Of a stretch of DNA of 64,000 nucleotides, positions 39,991-48,671 are shown piece by piece; the first letter of the stretch is position 1, and every line of letters begins with the position of its first letter. The DNA is from 79-D21 sp964521575 (GTDB taxonomy: Bacteria > Synergistota > Synergistia > Synergistales > 79-D21), in assembly GCA_964521575.1 (NCBI GenBank), contig CAZFSR010000003.1:140629-204628 (forward strand), in the 5' to 3' direction. The translations under genes and the position numbers were made by a program. The notes beneath the pieces are model-generated. The model did not search any database. It was given only the letters and a program-made list of their open reading frames with translations, and had not been told where the DNA came from.

Positions 39991-40860
39991 GTGGACAGCA
40001 ACGATCTGCAGAGAATCATGAGGGAAAAACTTGAGAACGTGCCAAACAAGGCCCGTCGCGTCATTGAATATCTTTTGACGAACACCAGGGAAGCGGCGTT
40101 CCGTTCAATTGGTGAAGTCGCGGACCAGCTGGAGGTTTCCAAAGCCCAAATGGTCCGCGTGGCAAGGCTTCTAGGCTTCACCGGTTACGCCGAGCTCAAG
40201 GACGCACTCCAGGGGGCCATCCTCGAACAGGTCAACCCGGCCGCCATGCTGGCAAAGGCGACGGTCATCCAGGAAGGTTTGCCCGAATCCATTCACCGGA
40301 TGGAACATGCCAATCTCGATGAAACCTGGAACCAGATGAAACCCGAGCTCGTGTCGGAATTCTCCCGAATCGTCCAGGAAGCCCGTTGCGTTTATTGCCT
40401 GGGATGGGGAATATCGAGCCTCGTCGCCGACTCCTGCATGATGCGGCTGAGAGTGCTCGGCATCACGTCCATGCTCATGCAGCGCAGCGGGCTCGCGCTA
40501 CTCGAACAGGCAAGGGCTGTCGGTGAAAAGGACGTAGTCATCGTCTGCGAGCTGCCAAGCTACGCCGTCGAAGTCACCGAAACGGTCGAGCGCTGTGCCG
40601 CCCAGGGGGCCACCATCATCACGATTACGGACAGTCTCGCAGCCCCCGTGTGCCGTTTTGCCACGCTTTCGCTTTTCACGAGCGCAGCCAGCCCGACGTT
40701 CGGAAGCAGCGTGCTCGGCCCCCTTTTCCTTGTCCACGTGCTCACCTCCGTCCTGGCCGTGTCGATGGGGCAAAAGGCGAAAACCGCCCTGGAGGAGCAG
40801 GCCGCGTTCCTTCACGATTCACGTTATTTTCATCCCGCTTTCGGCCTGCGGTATTCCTGA
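39991..40860 (+). CDS. MurR/RpiR-family transcriptional regulator
   Basis: A 289-residue protein. The N-terminal HTH_6 domain (residues 5-80) contains RRVIEYLLTNTREAAFRSIG and QLEVSKAQMVRVARLLGF; the C-terminal SIS domain (125-260) binds a sugar phosphate (CLGWGISSLVADSCMMRL, VIVCELPSYAVEVTETV). The start is GTG at 39991 with CGGGAGG 9 nt before; an ATG at 39983 is out of frame. No sugar-utilisation operon follows; the next gene is the convergent asd, so its targets are elsewhere. Confidence 0.92.
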   Translation: MDSNDLQRIMREKLENVPNKARRVIEYLLTNTREAAFRSIGEVADQLEVSKAQMVRVARLLGFTGYAELKDALQGAILEQVNPAAMLAKATVIQEGLPESIHRMEHANLDETWNQMKPELVSEFSRIVQEARCVYCLGWGISSLVADSCMMRLRVLGITSMLMQRSGLALLEQARAVGEKDVVIVCELPSYAVEVTETVERCAAQGATIITITDSLAAPVCRFATLSLFTSAASPTFGSSVLGPLFLVHVLTSVLAVSMGQKAKTALEEQAAFLHDSRYFHPAFGLRYS

Positions 40861-40878
40861 AAAGAGCGCCGAAAGGAG

Positions 40879-40918
40879 AGAAGGGCCCTCTTTGTCGGGC
40901 CCTTCTCCCCTTTTTTCC
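40879..40918 (+). terminator. Terminator after the RpiR-type gene
   Basis: GAGAAGGGCCC (40879-40889) and GGGCCCTTCTC (40898-40908) form an 11-bp perfect stem, then CCCTTTTTTCC. The minus strand also has an A/T flank, so it may serve the convergent asd gene. Confidence 0.93.
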
Positions 40919-40930
40919 CCATTCCCCCGT

Positions 40931-41938
40931 TCACTTCAGTTGGCCGCTTGACAGGAGAACTTCGGCAATCTGGACCGCGTTCAGGGCGGCACCCTTACGA
41001 AGGTTATCCGCAACAACCCATAAGGCAAGCCCTCGATTCGATCCGGTATCTCTTCTTATGCGCCCCACATGAACGTCATCCGTCCCGGCAGCATCGAGGG
41101 CGGTTGGAAATCTTCCCGATAGAGGATCGTCTTCCAACTTGACCCCGCTGGCCTTCCGAAGGATCTCCCGCGCCCTGTCAGGAGAAAGCGGGTTCCGGAA
41201 TACAGCCGTGATCGCCTCCGAATGTCCGCGGAAAACGGGGACCCTGACGGTCGTGCAGCTGACGGCCAGGTCTGGAATGCCGAGAATCTTCCGGGATTCG
41301 TTAACCATTTTCCATTCTTCCTGGGAAATCCCCTCTCCGTCGAAGGTGCCGATCTGCGGAATGGCGTTGAAGGCAATCGGCCGGGAATACACTTTCGGTT
41401 CAAAACCCCCTCCCGAAAGCAGCGCCAGTGATCCTTCCCTCAACTCTTCCAAGGCCTTGATTCCGGTTCCCGATACGGACTGGAAGGTCACCGCGTTGAA
41501 GGACTCGAGTCCCGCCTCCCTATGCAGCGGGTACAGGGCGACGAGCGCCTGGATCGTGGCACAATTCGGGTTCGCGATGATCCCCTTCTGGCCCGCTAGC
41601 GCATGCCCGTTCACCTCGGGGACAACGAGAGGAATCTCCGGGTCCATCCGCCAGGCAGAGCTGTTGTCGATGACGACCGATCCCATTCCGGCGGCAACCG
41701 GTGCCCATCGCCCGGATGCGGCGCTCCCGGCCGAGAAGAGCGCAAGCCCCACCCCTTCGAAGGCATCTTTCTCCACCTCCCGCACCGTCCACTCTCGTCC
41801 CCTGAAAAGGAGCTTCTTCCCGGCACTTTTGGCTGAGGCCAGGGGTACCAGCTCTCCAACCGGAAAATTTCTCTGCTCCAGGACCGACAGCATTTCCCGC
41901 CCAACCAGGCCGGTGGCTCCCAATACCGCGACTTTCAT
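40931..41938 (-). CDS. asd: Aspartate-semialdehyde dehydrogenase
   Basis: A 335-residue NADPH enzyme that reduces aspartyl phosphate to the semialdehyde, the branch point to lysine/diaminopimelate, threonine and methionine. The Rossmann start MKVAVLGATGLVGREM, the catalytic Cys in NPNCATIQALVAL and VTFQSVSGTG are present. It is the last gene of thrC-thrB-lysC-asd; its ATG overlaps the lysC stop by 4 nt. Confidence 0.97.
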   Translation of the reverse strand: MKVAVLGATGLVGREMLSVLEQRNFPVGELVPLASAKSAGKKLLFRGREWTVREVEKDAFEGVGLALFSAGSAASGRWAPVAAGMGSVVIDNSSAWRMDPEIPLVVPEVNGHALAGQKGIIANPNCATIQALVALYPLHREAGLESFNAVTFQSVSGTGIKALEELREGSLALLSGGGFEPKVYSRPIAFNAIPQIGTFDGEGISQEEWKMVNESRKILGIPDLAVSCTTVRVPVFRGHSEAITAVFRNPLSPDRAREILRKASGVKLEDDPLSGRFPTALDAAGTDDVHVGRIRRDTGSNRGLALWVVADNLRKGAALNAVQIAEVLLSSGQLK

Positions 41939-43155
41939 TCAGGCCCCTCCTCTTCGATGAAGGCACGGTGGAGGGCCCTGGCCGCGTCGTCCAGCCTGTC
42001 GAGGGCGACGACGCAGGTGATCGATACCGAGGAGGAGGCGATCATGTCCAGGTTGATCCCCTCCCTCGCCAGCACCGAGAACATTTTTCCGGGGACGTCG
42101 ACATGATTGGCGATGCCCGCTCCGACGATCGAGACACGACCGACTTCGACGTCGAAATTGACTCCCTGGGCATCGATCTCCCTTGCGACTTCCCGGCAAG
42201 CGTCGATCGCCTCACCCAGGATCCCCTTCTTCACCAGGAAAGCGATATCGTTCACCTGGCCTCTCATCGTGCTTTGGATGATCATTTCCACGGGGATTCC
42301 CCTTTCGGCGAGCCCCACGAACAGCCTTGCCGCGATACCGGGAACATCTGGAACCCCCAGGACTGCAACCTTCGCCACTCCCCTGTCGGGCACCACCGCC
42401 CTGACAACGAGGTCTTCCCTGACGCATTTTTCCTGCACCCTAGTTCCTCCTCCCGGATGAAAGCTGGACAAGACCGCCACCGGCACCCGGTACTTGGCGG
42501 CCATTTCGACACTCCTGGCCTGCATGACCTTCGCACCGAGGACCGCCATTTCCAGGCATTCCTCGTAGCTTAGGCAATCGATGAGGCGAGCCGCAGGAAC
42601 CCGGTTTGGATCGGCGGTAAAGATTCCGTCAACGTCCGTGTAGATCAGGCAATCTTCCGCTTCCAGGGCCGCCGCAAGGGCAACCGCTGTCAGGTCCGAG
42701 CCTCCCCTGCCCAGGGTCAGGACTTCCCCCCCGGCTCCGAGACCCTGGAATCCCGCCACGATGGCGCATTCTCCCCTTTCGAACCCCCCAGCGATTCCCG
42801 CCGGTGAGATCGAGGAAATCCTGCCGTCCATGCACATCCCCTGCGCCTGGATTCCGGCCTGGGCTCCCGTGTAGGAGCGCGCCGGAATCCCCAGATCCTG
42901 GAGTGCCAGGGAAAAGAGCGCAGCGCTCTGCTGTTCCCCCGAGGCAAGCAATTGGTCCATTTCCCGCCTGTTCACCGCGCATGAGACCTCTCCCGCAAGC
43001 CCAAGCAAACCTTCCGTGGTTTTCCCCATCGCCGAAACGACCACCGCGAGCGAGGTCCCCTTCCTCGCTTCCTCCGCGACGATCCTAGCGGCAGAGCGGA
43101 TCCTCTCGGAGTTCGCCAACGAACTGCCGCCGAATTTCATCACTTTCGTCGTCAT
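41935..43155 (-). CDS. lysC: Aspartate kinase
   Basis: A 406-residue monofunctional aspartokinase. The kinase domain opens KFGGSSLANSERI and includes LTLGRGGSDLTAVALAAAL and YTDVDGIFTADPN; two C-terminal ACT-like repeats (about 265-400) bind the feedback effector (lysine or threonine). It phosphorylates aspartate, the first step of the pathway. 4-nt overlaps with thrB and asd. No homoserine dehydrogenase domain is fused. Confidence 0.97.
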   Translation of the reverse strand: MTTKVMKFGGSSLANSERIRSAARIVAEEARKGTSLAVVVSAMGKTTEGLLGLAGEVSCAVNRREMDQLLASGEQQSAALFSLALQDLGIPARSYTGAQAGIQAQGMCMDGRISSISPAGIAGGFERGECAIVAGFQGLGAGGEVLTLGRGGSDLTAVALAAALEAEDCLIYTDVDGIFTADPNRVPAARLIDCLSYEECLEMAVLGAKVMQARSVEMAAKYRVPVAVLSSFHPGGGTRVQEKCVREDLVVRAVVPDRGVAKVAVLGVPDVPGIAARLFVGLAERGIPVEMIIQSTMRGQVNDIAFLVKKGILGEAIDACREVAREIDAQGVNFDVEVGRVSIVGAGIANHVDVPGKMFSVLAREGINLDMIASSSVSITCVVALDRLDDAARALHRAFIEEEGPE

Positions 43156-44081
43156 CCTGCCGCCCTCCTCGCCCTGGCTCCCTGCATGTCCGTATCAAGG
43201 ACGAAAAACCTCGATCTCACGCCGCTCTCGGAAAACGCCTGGCACATGGCGATCGCCACACGTTGCGGGTTTCCGCGCGCAAATGCGAGCATGCTCGGCC
43301 CAGACCCGCTGATCGCGACACCCAGGCATTCCGGGATCTTCTTCATGCGGGAGAGGATCGCCTCCCCGCCTGGGAAAAGTCGAGCCCGAAACTGCTGGTG
43401 AAGCCTGTCTTCCATGGCGAACATCAGGTTCTTCCAGTTGCCGGTCGCCCAGGAAGCCGCAAATAGAGCGGCGCGGCTCAGGTTGAAAACCGCCTCTCCA
43501 AGGGAGACCTCCCGAGGCAGGGCTTCACGGGCATCGTGGGTAAGAACCCGAAAATCGGGTACTGCCACCACGGCGCTCATTCCCTCCGGCATTGCCGGAA
43601 GCCGGACGTAACGGACCTCAGAGCCGTTCCAGCAGCTCACGACCATCCCCCCGATAAGGCAGGGGACAGCGTTGTCGGGATGTCCTTCCAGCTCGGTCGC
43701 CAAAACGAGCAGTTCTTCCGTTTCCAGCGCCTTTTCCCTGAAAGCGTTCGCGATAAGGATTCCCCCCACCACGGCAGTTGCCGAGCTTCCCAGGCCTCTG
43801 CCGAGCGGGATCGCGTTGACCGATCTAAAACGGAGTCCCTGGGCGGGCAGTCCCCATTTCCTGCAGGCATACTCGTAACTCTTGACCAGGAGATTGCCCG
43901 ACGGCTGGGACAAGTCGGGGGCCCCCTCCCCGATCACCTCGATCTCGTATCGGTGTTCTTCCAGGGTTTCCAGCACTTCCACATCGTTGTACAAAGAGAG
44001 GGCAAGGCCCATGGTGTCGAAACCCGAGCCCAGGTTGGCACTGGTCGCCGGCAACCTGAAGCTCAACAGCGGCCGGTTCAT
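43152..44081 (-). CDS. thrB: Homoserine kinase
   Basis: A 309-residue GHMP kinase that phosphorylates homoserine. The substrate loop LPATSANLGSGFDTMGLAL and the ATP motif PLGRGLGSSATAVVGG are clear. The ATG at 44081 overlaps the thrC stop (ATGA); the longer upstream frame lies inside thrC and was rejected. Product feeds ThrC. Confidence 0.96.
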   Translation of the reverse strand: MNRPLLSFRLPATSANLGSGFDTMGLALSLYNDVEVLETLEEHRYEIEVIGEGAPDLSQPSGNLLVKSYEYACRKWGLPAQGLRFRSVNAIPLGRGLGSSATAVVGGILIANAFREKALETEELLVLATELEGHPDNAVPCLIGGMVVSCWNGSEVRYVRLPAMPEGMSAVVAVPDFRVLTHDAREALPREVSLGEAVFNLSRAALFAASWATGNWKNLMFAMEDRLHQQFRARLFPGGEAILSRMKKIPECLGVAISGSGPSMLAFARGNPQRVAIAMCQAFSESGVRSRFFVLDTDMQGARARRAAG

Positions 44082-45118
44082 GAAAGAGCCTCCCTCAGGG
44101 AATCCCACGTCCCCTCGATCTCCTGCGGTTTCGGCAATCCCCTCGTTGCCGTCTCGGTGTCCTTGAGGCCATTCCCGGTCAAAACGGCAACCACCCTTAT
44201 CCCGGCTGGCAGGTTTCCTTCCCGTTGAAGCTTGAAAAGCCCGGCCAGCGGGGCGCACGAAGCCGGTTCCGCAAAAACCCCCTCCGACGAAGCCAGCCGG
44301 TGCTGGGCCTCGAGGATTTCCGCATCCGTAACCGAAACGAAGCCGCCTCCGGTCATCCTTGCCGCCGCGATCGCCTTCTTGCCACTGACGGGCCTCCCGA
44401 TCCGGATCGCAGTCGCAACCGTCTCCGGGTTATCGAACACTTCGCCCTTGACGAGGGGGCTGGCCCCTTCGGCCTGGAAGCCCATCATACGAGGGACCGA
44501 GTTGGACCGGCCGAGATTTTTGTACTGCACGAAGCCGGTCCAATATGCGGTGATGTTCCCGGCGTTTCCTACAGGGATCGCCAGCCAGTCAGGCGCTTCC
44601 CCCAGCTCATCCGTCACTTCCCAGGCAGCGCTCCTCTGCCCCCACAGACGGTAGGGGTTGAGAGAGTTGACCAGCGTTAGCCCCATCTCCCTGCTCGCCC
44701 GCACCGCCAAGTCCAGGGCCCGGTCGAAGTTTCCCCGGACGGCAAGGACTCGCGCCCCTAGAGCGATCGCCTGGGACAGTTTTCCCATGGCAACTTTCCC
44801 CGCAGGAAGGAGGACGAAACAGGGGATACCCGCCGCGGCCGCATATGCGGCCGCAGAGGCCGACGTGTTTCCGGTCGAAGCGCAAACGATCGCCCTTGCA
44901 CCTTCCTCGATTGCCTTCGAAACGGCAAGGACCATGCCCCTGTCCTTGAAGGATCCTGTCGGGTTCATGCCCTCGACCTTGACGAACAGATCGATGTTCA
45001 GGCAGTCACTCGTTCTCGCAAGCCTCAACAGGGGCGTGTTTCCCTCTCCCAGGGTCAGGCGCGGCGTTGATGCCGTCAGGGGCATAAGTTCACCATACCG
45101 ACTCAGTATTCCGCTCAT
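44078..45118 (-). CDS. thrC: Threonine synthase
   Basis: A 346-residue PLP enzyme that converts O-phosphohomoserine to threonine. The PLP lysine is in NPTGSFKDRGM, and CASTGNTSASAAAYAAAAG, PVGNAGNITAYWTG and the C-terminal VLTGNGLKDT are conserved. It is the first gene of the operon behind the T-box leader. The ATG at 45118 has GGAGGGATG just upstream, in the transcript segment right after the terminator hairpin. Confidence 0.96.
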   Translation of the reverse strand: MSGILSRYGELMPLTASTPRLTLGEGNTPLLRLARTSDCLNIDLFVKVEGMNPTGSFKDRGMVLAVSKAIEEGARAIVCASTGNTSASAAAYAAAAGIPCFVLLPAGKVAMGKLSQAIALGARVLAVRGNFDRALDLAVRASREMGLTLVNSLNPYRLWGQRSAAWEVTDELGEAPDWLAIPVGNAGNITAYWTGFVQYKNLGRSNSVPRMMGFQAEGASPLVKGEVFDNPETVATAIRIGRPVSGKKAIAAARMTGGGFVSVTDAEILEAQHRLASSEGVFAEPASCAPLAGLFKLQREGNLPAGIRVVAVLTGNGLKDTETATRGLPKPQEIEGTWDSLREALS

Positions 45119-45137
45119 CGTTCATCCCTCCAAAGAA

Positions 45138-45402
45138 TGCAAAAAGTCCCCCCGTCAGGAGACGAGGGGACTCGCGGTTCCACTCCCGTTCCGCCGGTTG
45201 TTACGGCGGCACTTGGCTGCGCTGTAGGGGGCGCTCCCCCAATCCCTTATCCGCATTGGCGGCTTCGGGACCCGCTCGGGGTTGGTCTTCTCCACTCCGC
45301 ATCGAGGACACCTTTCAGCCGATGGGTTTCCTTCTCTGTCGAGGCGCGGGTGGATACTCTTCCCTTCATCGCGAAATATCCAAACGACACGGATCGCGTT
45401 GC
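45138..45402 (-). promoter_or_regulatory. T-box leader (threonine specifier ACC) of the thrC-thrB-lysC-asd operon
   Basis: A T-box riboswitch that senses uncharged tRNA. Read on the minus strand: the Stem I AGAGTA bulge (near 45354-45359), GGCTGAAAGG-type distal-loop elements, and a specifier loop GAAGACCAA whose ACC (45286-45284) encodes Thr. The loop is flanked by TCCAC/GTGGA pairing. The T-box motif TGGAACCGCGAG is at 45182-45171. A terminator hairpin of GTCCCC with GGGGAC follows, then TTTTTGC (to 45141). The leader fits a threonine synthase gene. Confidence 0.9.
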
Positions 45403-45407
45403 GGGAG

Positions 45408-45436
45408 TTTATAACTTTTTTCGATCCTCTTGTCAA
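45408..45436 (-). promoter_or_regulatory. Promoter of the T-box/thr operon
   Basis: On the minus strand TTGACA (45436-45431), a 17-nt spacer and TATAAA (45413-45408). Transcription would start near 45402, at the 5' end of the T-box leader. Confidence 0.88.
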
Positions 45437-45439
45437 GCC

Positions 45440-45468
45440 TTGTATCCGCCGCGAGTCTTTGCTAAAAT
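45440..45468 (+). promoter_or_regulatory. Promoter for greA
   Basis: TTGTAT (45440-45445), a 17-nt spacer and TAAAAT (45463-45468), about 45 nt before the greA ATG. Back to back with the thr promoter, only 3 nt apart. Confidence 0.65.
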
Positions 45469-45514
45469 ACGCCATCGAGTCCGGCATTTGTCTTCCTTTT
45501 CAAGGAGGCCCACG

Positions 45515-46009
45515 ATGGCAAACGCAAAAATTGTTGAAGAACAGATTACCATGACCCGTGAGGGTTTCGAAAAACTCAAGAGCGAGCTGGTCAGGCTGAG
45601 AAGCGAAGGCAGGATGGAGATAGGTCGCCAGCTGGAGGAAGCGAGGGGCTTCGGTGATTTGAGCGAAAACGCCGAGTACCACGCGGCCAAGGAAGCCCAG
45701 GCGAAGATGGAAAGCAGGATCCTGTGGCTCGAAGCCCAACTGGGAAAGGCAAAGGTCATCGATGCGAAAGACCTTGATACCAGCCGGGTTACCCTGGGAA
45801 CCACCGTAGAAATGGTCGACCTGGAAAGCCAGAAAGAATTCGTTTACACGATCGTCGGTTCGGAAGAGTCCGACCCTGCGCAACTGAGGATTTCCTCGGC
45901 CAGCCCTGTCGGCCAGGCTCTTATGGGAGCCGAGGTCGGAAACGAAGTCCTGGTCAGGGCCCCGAAAGGGGTCAGAAAACTGAAGATTACCCGTATTTCG
46001 ATCGCTTGA
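45515..46009 (+). CDS. greA: Transcription elongation factor GreA
   Basis: A 164-residue factor that rescues backtracked RNA polymerase by stimulating transcript cleavage. The N-terminal coiled coil contains EGFEKLKSELVRLRS, then EEARGFGDLSENAEYHAAKE with the acidic tip; the C-terminal FKBP-like domain includes ISSASPVGQALMGAEVGNEV. The ATG at 45515 follows CAAGGAGG. It is a single gene divergent from the thr operon and ending at a strong two-way terminator shared with ddl. Confidence 0.97.
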   Translation: MANAKIVEEQITMTREGFEKLKSELVRLRSEGRMEIGRQLEEARGFGDLSENAEYHAAKEAQAKMESRILWLEAQLGKAKVIDAKDLDTSRVTLGTTVEMVDLESQKEFVYTIVGSEESDPAQLRISSASPVGQALMGAEVGNEVLVRAPKGVRKLKITRISIA

Positions 46010-46053
46010 AGAAAGACGGGGCCCGCCAAGAGGCGGGCCCCGTCTTTCTTTAT
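46009..46053. terminator. Bidirectional terminator between greA and ddl
   Basis: A 19-bp perfect stem: AAGAAAGACGGGGCCCGCC (46009-46027) pairs with 46032-46050 around loop AAGA. A/T outer pairs flank a GC core on both strands. It abuts the greA stop and ends directly before the convergent ddl stop at 46054. Confidence 0.95.
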
Positions 46054-47007
46054 TCACGTTCGGTTTCTTTGTGCTTTAATCGAGCTCTCGGCAATTCGCC
46101 CCAATAACTCTGGAAATTCCCATCCCGCGGCACGTCCGGCCTTCGGGACGAGGCTGGTCCCCGTCATTCCCGGCGCCGTATTGACCTCCAGGACATAAGG
46201 GTTCCCTTCCGGTGAAAGCCGCAAGTCCACACGGCTGTAAACCCGGCATCCGAGCGCCCGGTGCGCGGCGGTCGCAGCCGCTTTGACCCGGGACGCAACC
46301 TCTGCCTCGAGAGGGGCCGGACAGAGGTATTCGCTAGAACCGGGGGTGTATTTCGCCTCGTAAGTGTAGAAGGAGAGGCGAGGGCGGATTTCGATGATGG
46401 GCAAGGCCTGTGTCGCTTGCCCTTCACCCCAGACCGTCACGGTAAGCTCCTTCCCTGGGATGTAGGCTTCCGCAAGAACCCGCTCGCTGAAGGAACCCGC
46501 GAAGCGAATTGCGTCCTCCAGGCCCCTGGCCGACTTGAGAATCGTGACCCCCACGGTGCTTCCCGAGCAGCAGGGCTTCACGACAAGCCCCTCTTCTTCG
46601 GCCATTTTCCTGAGCTTTTCGAGCGAGACTTCCCCCTCGATTTCTCCATCCGGGCCGATCTCGACGGCCCAGGGTGTCGGAACGCCCCTTTTCCCGAACA
46701 GCATCTTGCTGACGGTCTTGTCCATCGCCAAAGAGCAGGCTTCGGGACCGGAACCCGTGTAGGGGAAACCCATCATTTCCAGGGCGGCTTGGATACGCCC
46801 ATCCTCGCCCCATCCTCCGTGAAGAGCGATGAAAACGAGATCAGGCCTTTCGGAACGGACTTTCTCAAGGAGCTCCGGCGGATGCTCGACGCAGCCGTCG
46901 ATCAGCGTGAACCCTGCATGTTTCAACCCCTCGAGAACCGCTTTGCCGCTGTTCAGGGAAACTTCCCTCTCGGGACTGTCCCCGCCGTAGGCCACAAGAA
47001 TATTCAC
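46054..47007 (-). CDS. ddl: D-alanine-D-alanine ligase
   Basis: A 317-residue ATP-grasp ligase that joins two D-Ala for peptidoglycan precursors. The N-terminal AYGGDSPEREVSLNSG, the ALHGGWGEDGRIQAALEMM segment, VVKPCCSGSTVGV and VLEVNTAPGMTGTSLVPK are all conserved, and the segment after GRIQ keeps the PYTGSG element. The start is GTG with GGGGAGG upstream. It follows lptD by 2 nt on the same strand, putting wall and outer-membrane assembly genes together. Confidence 0.96.
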   Translation of the reverse strand: MNILVAYGGDSPEREVSLNSGKAVLEGLKHAGFTLIDGCVEHPPELLEKVRSERPDLVFIALHGGWGEDGRIQAALEMMGFPYTGSGPEACSLAMDKTVSKMLFGKRGVPTPWAVEIGPDGEIEGEVSLEKLRKMAEEEGLVVKPCCSGSTVGVTILKSARGLEDAIRFAGSFSERVLAEAYIPGKELTVTVWGEGQATQALPIIEIRPRLSFYTYEAKYTPGSSEYLCPAPLEAEVASRVKAAATAAHRALGCRVYSRVDLRLSPEGNPYVLEVNTAPGMTGTSLVPKAGRAAGWEFPELLGRIAESSIKAQRNRT

Positions 47008-47009
47008 GG

Positions 47010-48671
47010 TTAATCCTCCCCAAGGTCTAGAAATCCGTCGGTTCCCGGATCGGAGAAAAGAAGGGGGGTGTCGGGAAACGCGGCAAGCTGAAAACGAATG
47101 CCGAATTTGTCATCGTCTCCGGCACGATCGTCGACGTAAAACAGTTCGAAACGGTAGCATTTTCGGTCGTAAGCCAAACGGTAGGCCATCTCGTGGAAGC
47201 GCTCCCCGATCAGGTCGTATCCCGCCCTGACGGCCATACGCCACCTTTGCGACAACGGCCAGTCGATCGTCTGGTAGATCTCTTCCAGTTCTTCCAGGTC
47301 ATCCCAGGCCATTGGCGTCCTTCCGTCAATCCATCGGCGGTCGTAGCGGCTTTCGAAACGCCAGTCACGCCTTTCCCACCGGACACCGAAACGGCCTTCG
47401 AGGACCGTCCTGTCGTCCCCGGTGTCATAATCGTACCGGGTGGCCCTTCCCCACCAGAAGGGCTCCAGGGTCTGCCTGGACCCCGCCTTCCCCTTAAGCT
47501 CGATTCCGAGGCCTGTCCGTTCGAATTCCAATCCCTCTTCCTCGTACCGCCCCCAGCTTCCGAACATCCGGTACCGCGATACACCCAGTCCTTCCCCACC
47601 CCACCAGGGGAAATAGACGGACATTTCGGGATCACGCCACAGGGTCCCCTTGTAGGTCTTTCCGGCCCCCTGCCGGATATCCAGGCTTTCCCTTTGAGAC
47701 CAGAGGAGGTTCCAGGTGAAACGATCGCCTTCCGTTCCAACGCTCCGCATCCCCCAGGAAGGACGCCATCTTTTCTCGCCTTCGTCGCTGTTGTAAAGGT
47801 ACGAGGTTTCAAAAAAAACTTCCCCGTCTTCAAAAAGCCGATACTCCGCTCTAGCGGATCCCTCTAATCCCTGGTTTGCGGAAAGGGCGAGGTCCAAATC
47901 GCCGGCCAGGCGTTCGCCGGATTCGAAACCGTATTTGAAGGCAACCCCCGCACCGCGGTCTCCGTCATGGAAAAGCGAAGGCATCAAGGGCTTGGCGTTC
48001 CCTTTCTTCAAATCGATCCGGTAGTCAAAGGGATAGGCGGCAACCAGGTGCTCTTCGATGTAGATCCGGGGTTTGACAGCGACAACCCGTGTGCCGGGAA
48101 GGATGAGAAGTCTCCGAGTCTGGAGCCGGTAAGCCGGTCTTTCCTCCTTGCAGGTCGTGAAGGACATGTCGGCCCCGCGGATGAACAGGTCATCGGAAGC
48201 CGCCCCTCGAGACTGCTTTGCCTTGAGCCATCCCTTTGCCTTCGCTACCGCGATGGAGGCAAACTCGACGGAATCCCCTTCGAAGCGGATTGCATCGGCT
48301 TCACCTCTCGTCTTTTTCATGATCCCCGCCTCTTCATCGAGGCGGTACTCCAGGTCGTTTCCTTCCAGAATTCGTTCACCGTAGCGGACCCTGACGCCTC
48401 TTTCCGACTGCGAAGTCGCCCTTAGACGCGTCATATCCTCGTCCAGGACGATCGAATCAGATGTCAGCCTCATCATGCCCCAGCGGACATGGGCGTTGCC
48501 GACCGCCAGGGCCGTACCCGCCTGCTGGTCGTAAACAACGCTGTCGGCCTCCAGGACGACTTCCCGCGGCGATCCCTCATCGCCGAATGCCGCAGTTTTG
48601 GGGCCTCCGAGAACGGTTAGCGGGAAAAGAATGCTAAACAGCAGAGCCAAACGCGTCAAGGCTTTTGCCAC
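47010..48671 (-). CDS. lptD: LptD/OstA-like outer-membrane assembly protein
   Basis: A 553-residue exported protein. A signal peptide (about 5-27) is followed by an OstA/LptA-like beta-jellyroll region: VVLEADSVVYDQQAGTALAVGNA, then LTSDSIVLDED and ILEGNDLEYRL. The C-terminal 300 residues have alternating aromatic beta strands, a short barrel. Family role: insertion of LPS or a similar lipid in the outer leaflet. It is shorter than classical LptD (about 750-800) and its C-terminal barrel is poorly conserved, so the assignment is by N-terminal features and context. The start is GTG with GGGAGG. Confidence 0.75.
   Translation of the reverse strand: MAKALTRLALLFSILFPLTVLGGPKTAAFGDEGSPREVVLEADSVVYDQQAGTALAVGNAHVRWGMMRLTSDSIVLDEDMTRLRATSQSERGVRVRYGERILEGNDLEYRLDEEAGIMKKTRGEADAIRFEGDSVEFASIAVAKAKGWLKAKQSRGAASDDLFIRGADMSFTTCKEERPAYRLQTRRLLILPGTRVVAVKPRIYIEEHLVAAYPFDYRIDLKKGNAKPLMPSLFHDGDRGAGVAFKYGFESGERLAGDLDLALSANQGLEGSARAEYRLFEDGEVFFETSYLYNSDEGEKRWRPSWGMRSVGTEGDRFTWNLLWSQRESLDIRQGAGKTYKGTLWRDPEMSVYFPWWGGEGLGVSRYRMFGSWGRYEEEGLEFERTGLGIELKGKAGSRQTLEPFWWGRATRYDYDTGDDRTVLEGRFGVRWERRDWRFESRYDRRWIDGRTPMAWDDLEELEEIYQTIDWPLSQRWRMAVRAGYDLIGERFHEMAYRLAYDRKCYRFELFYVDDRAGDDDKFGIRFQLAAFPDTPLLFSDPGTDGFLDLGED

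Noticed and set aside
46009..46053. A riboswitch or small RNA at the greA-ddl junction.
   Set aside because: The 19-bp stem with a tetraloop between convergent genes is fully explained as a bidirectional terminator.
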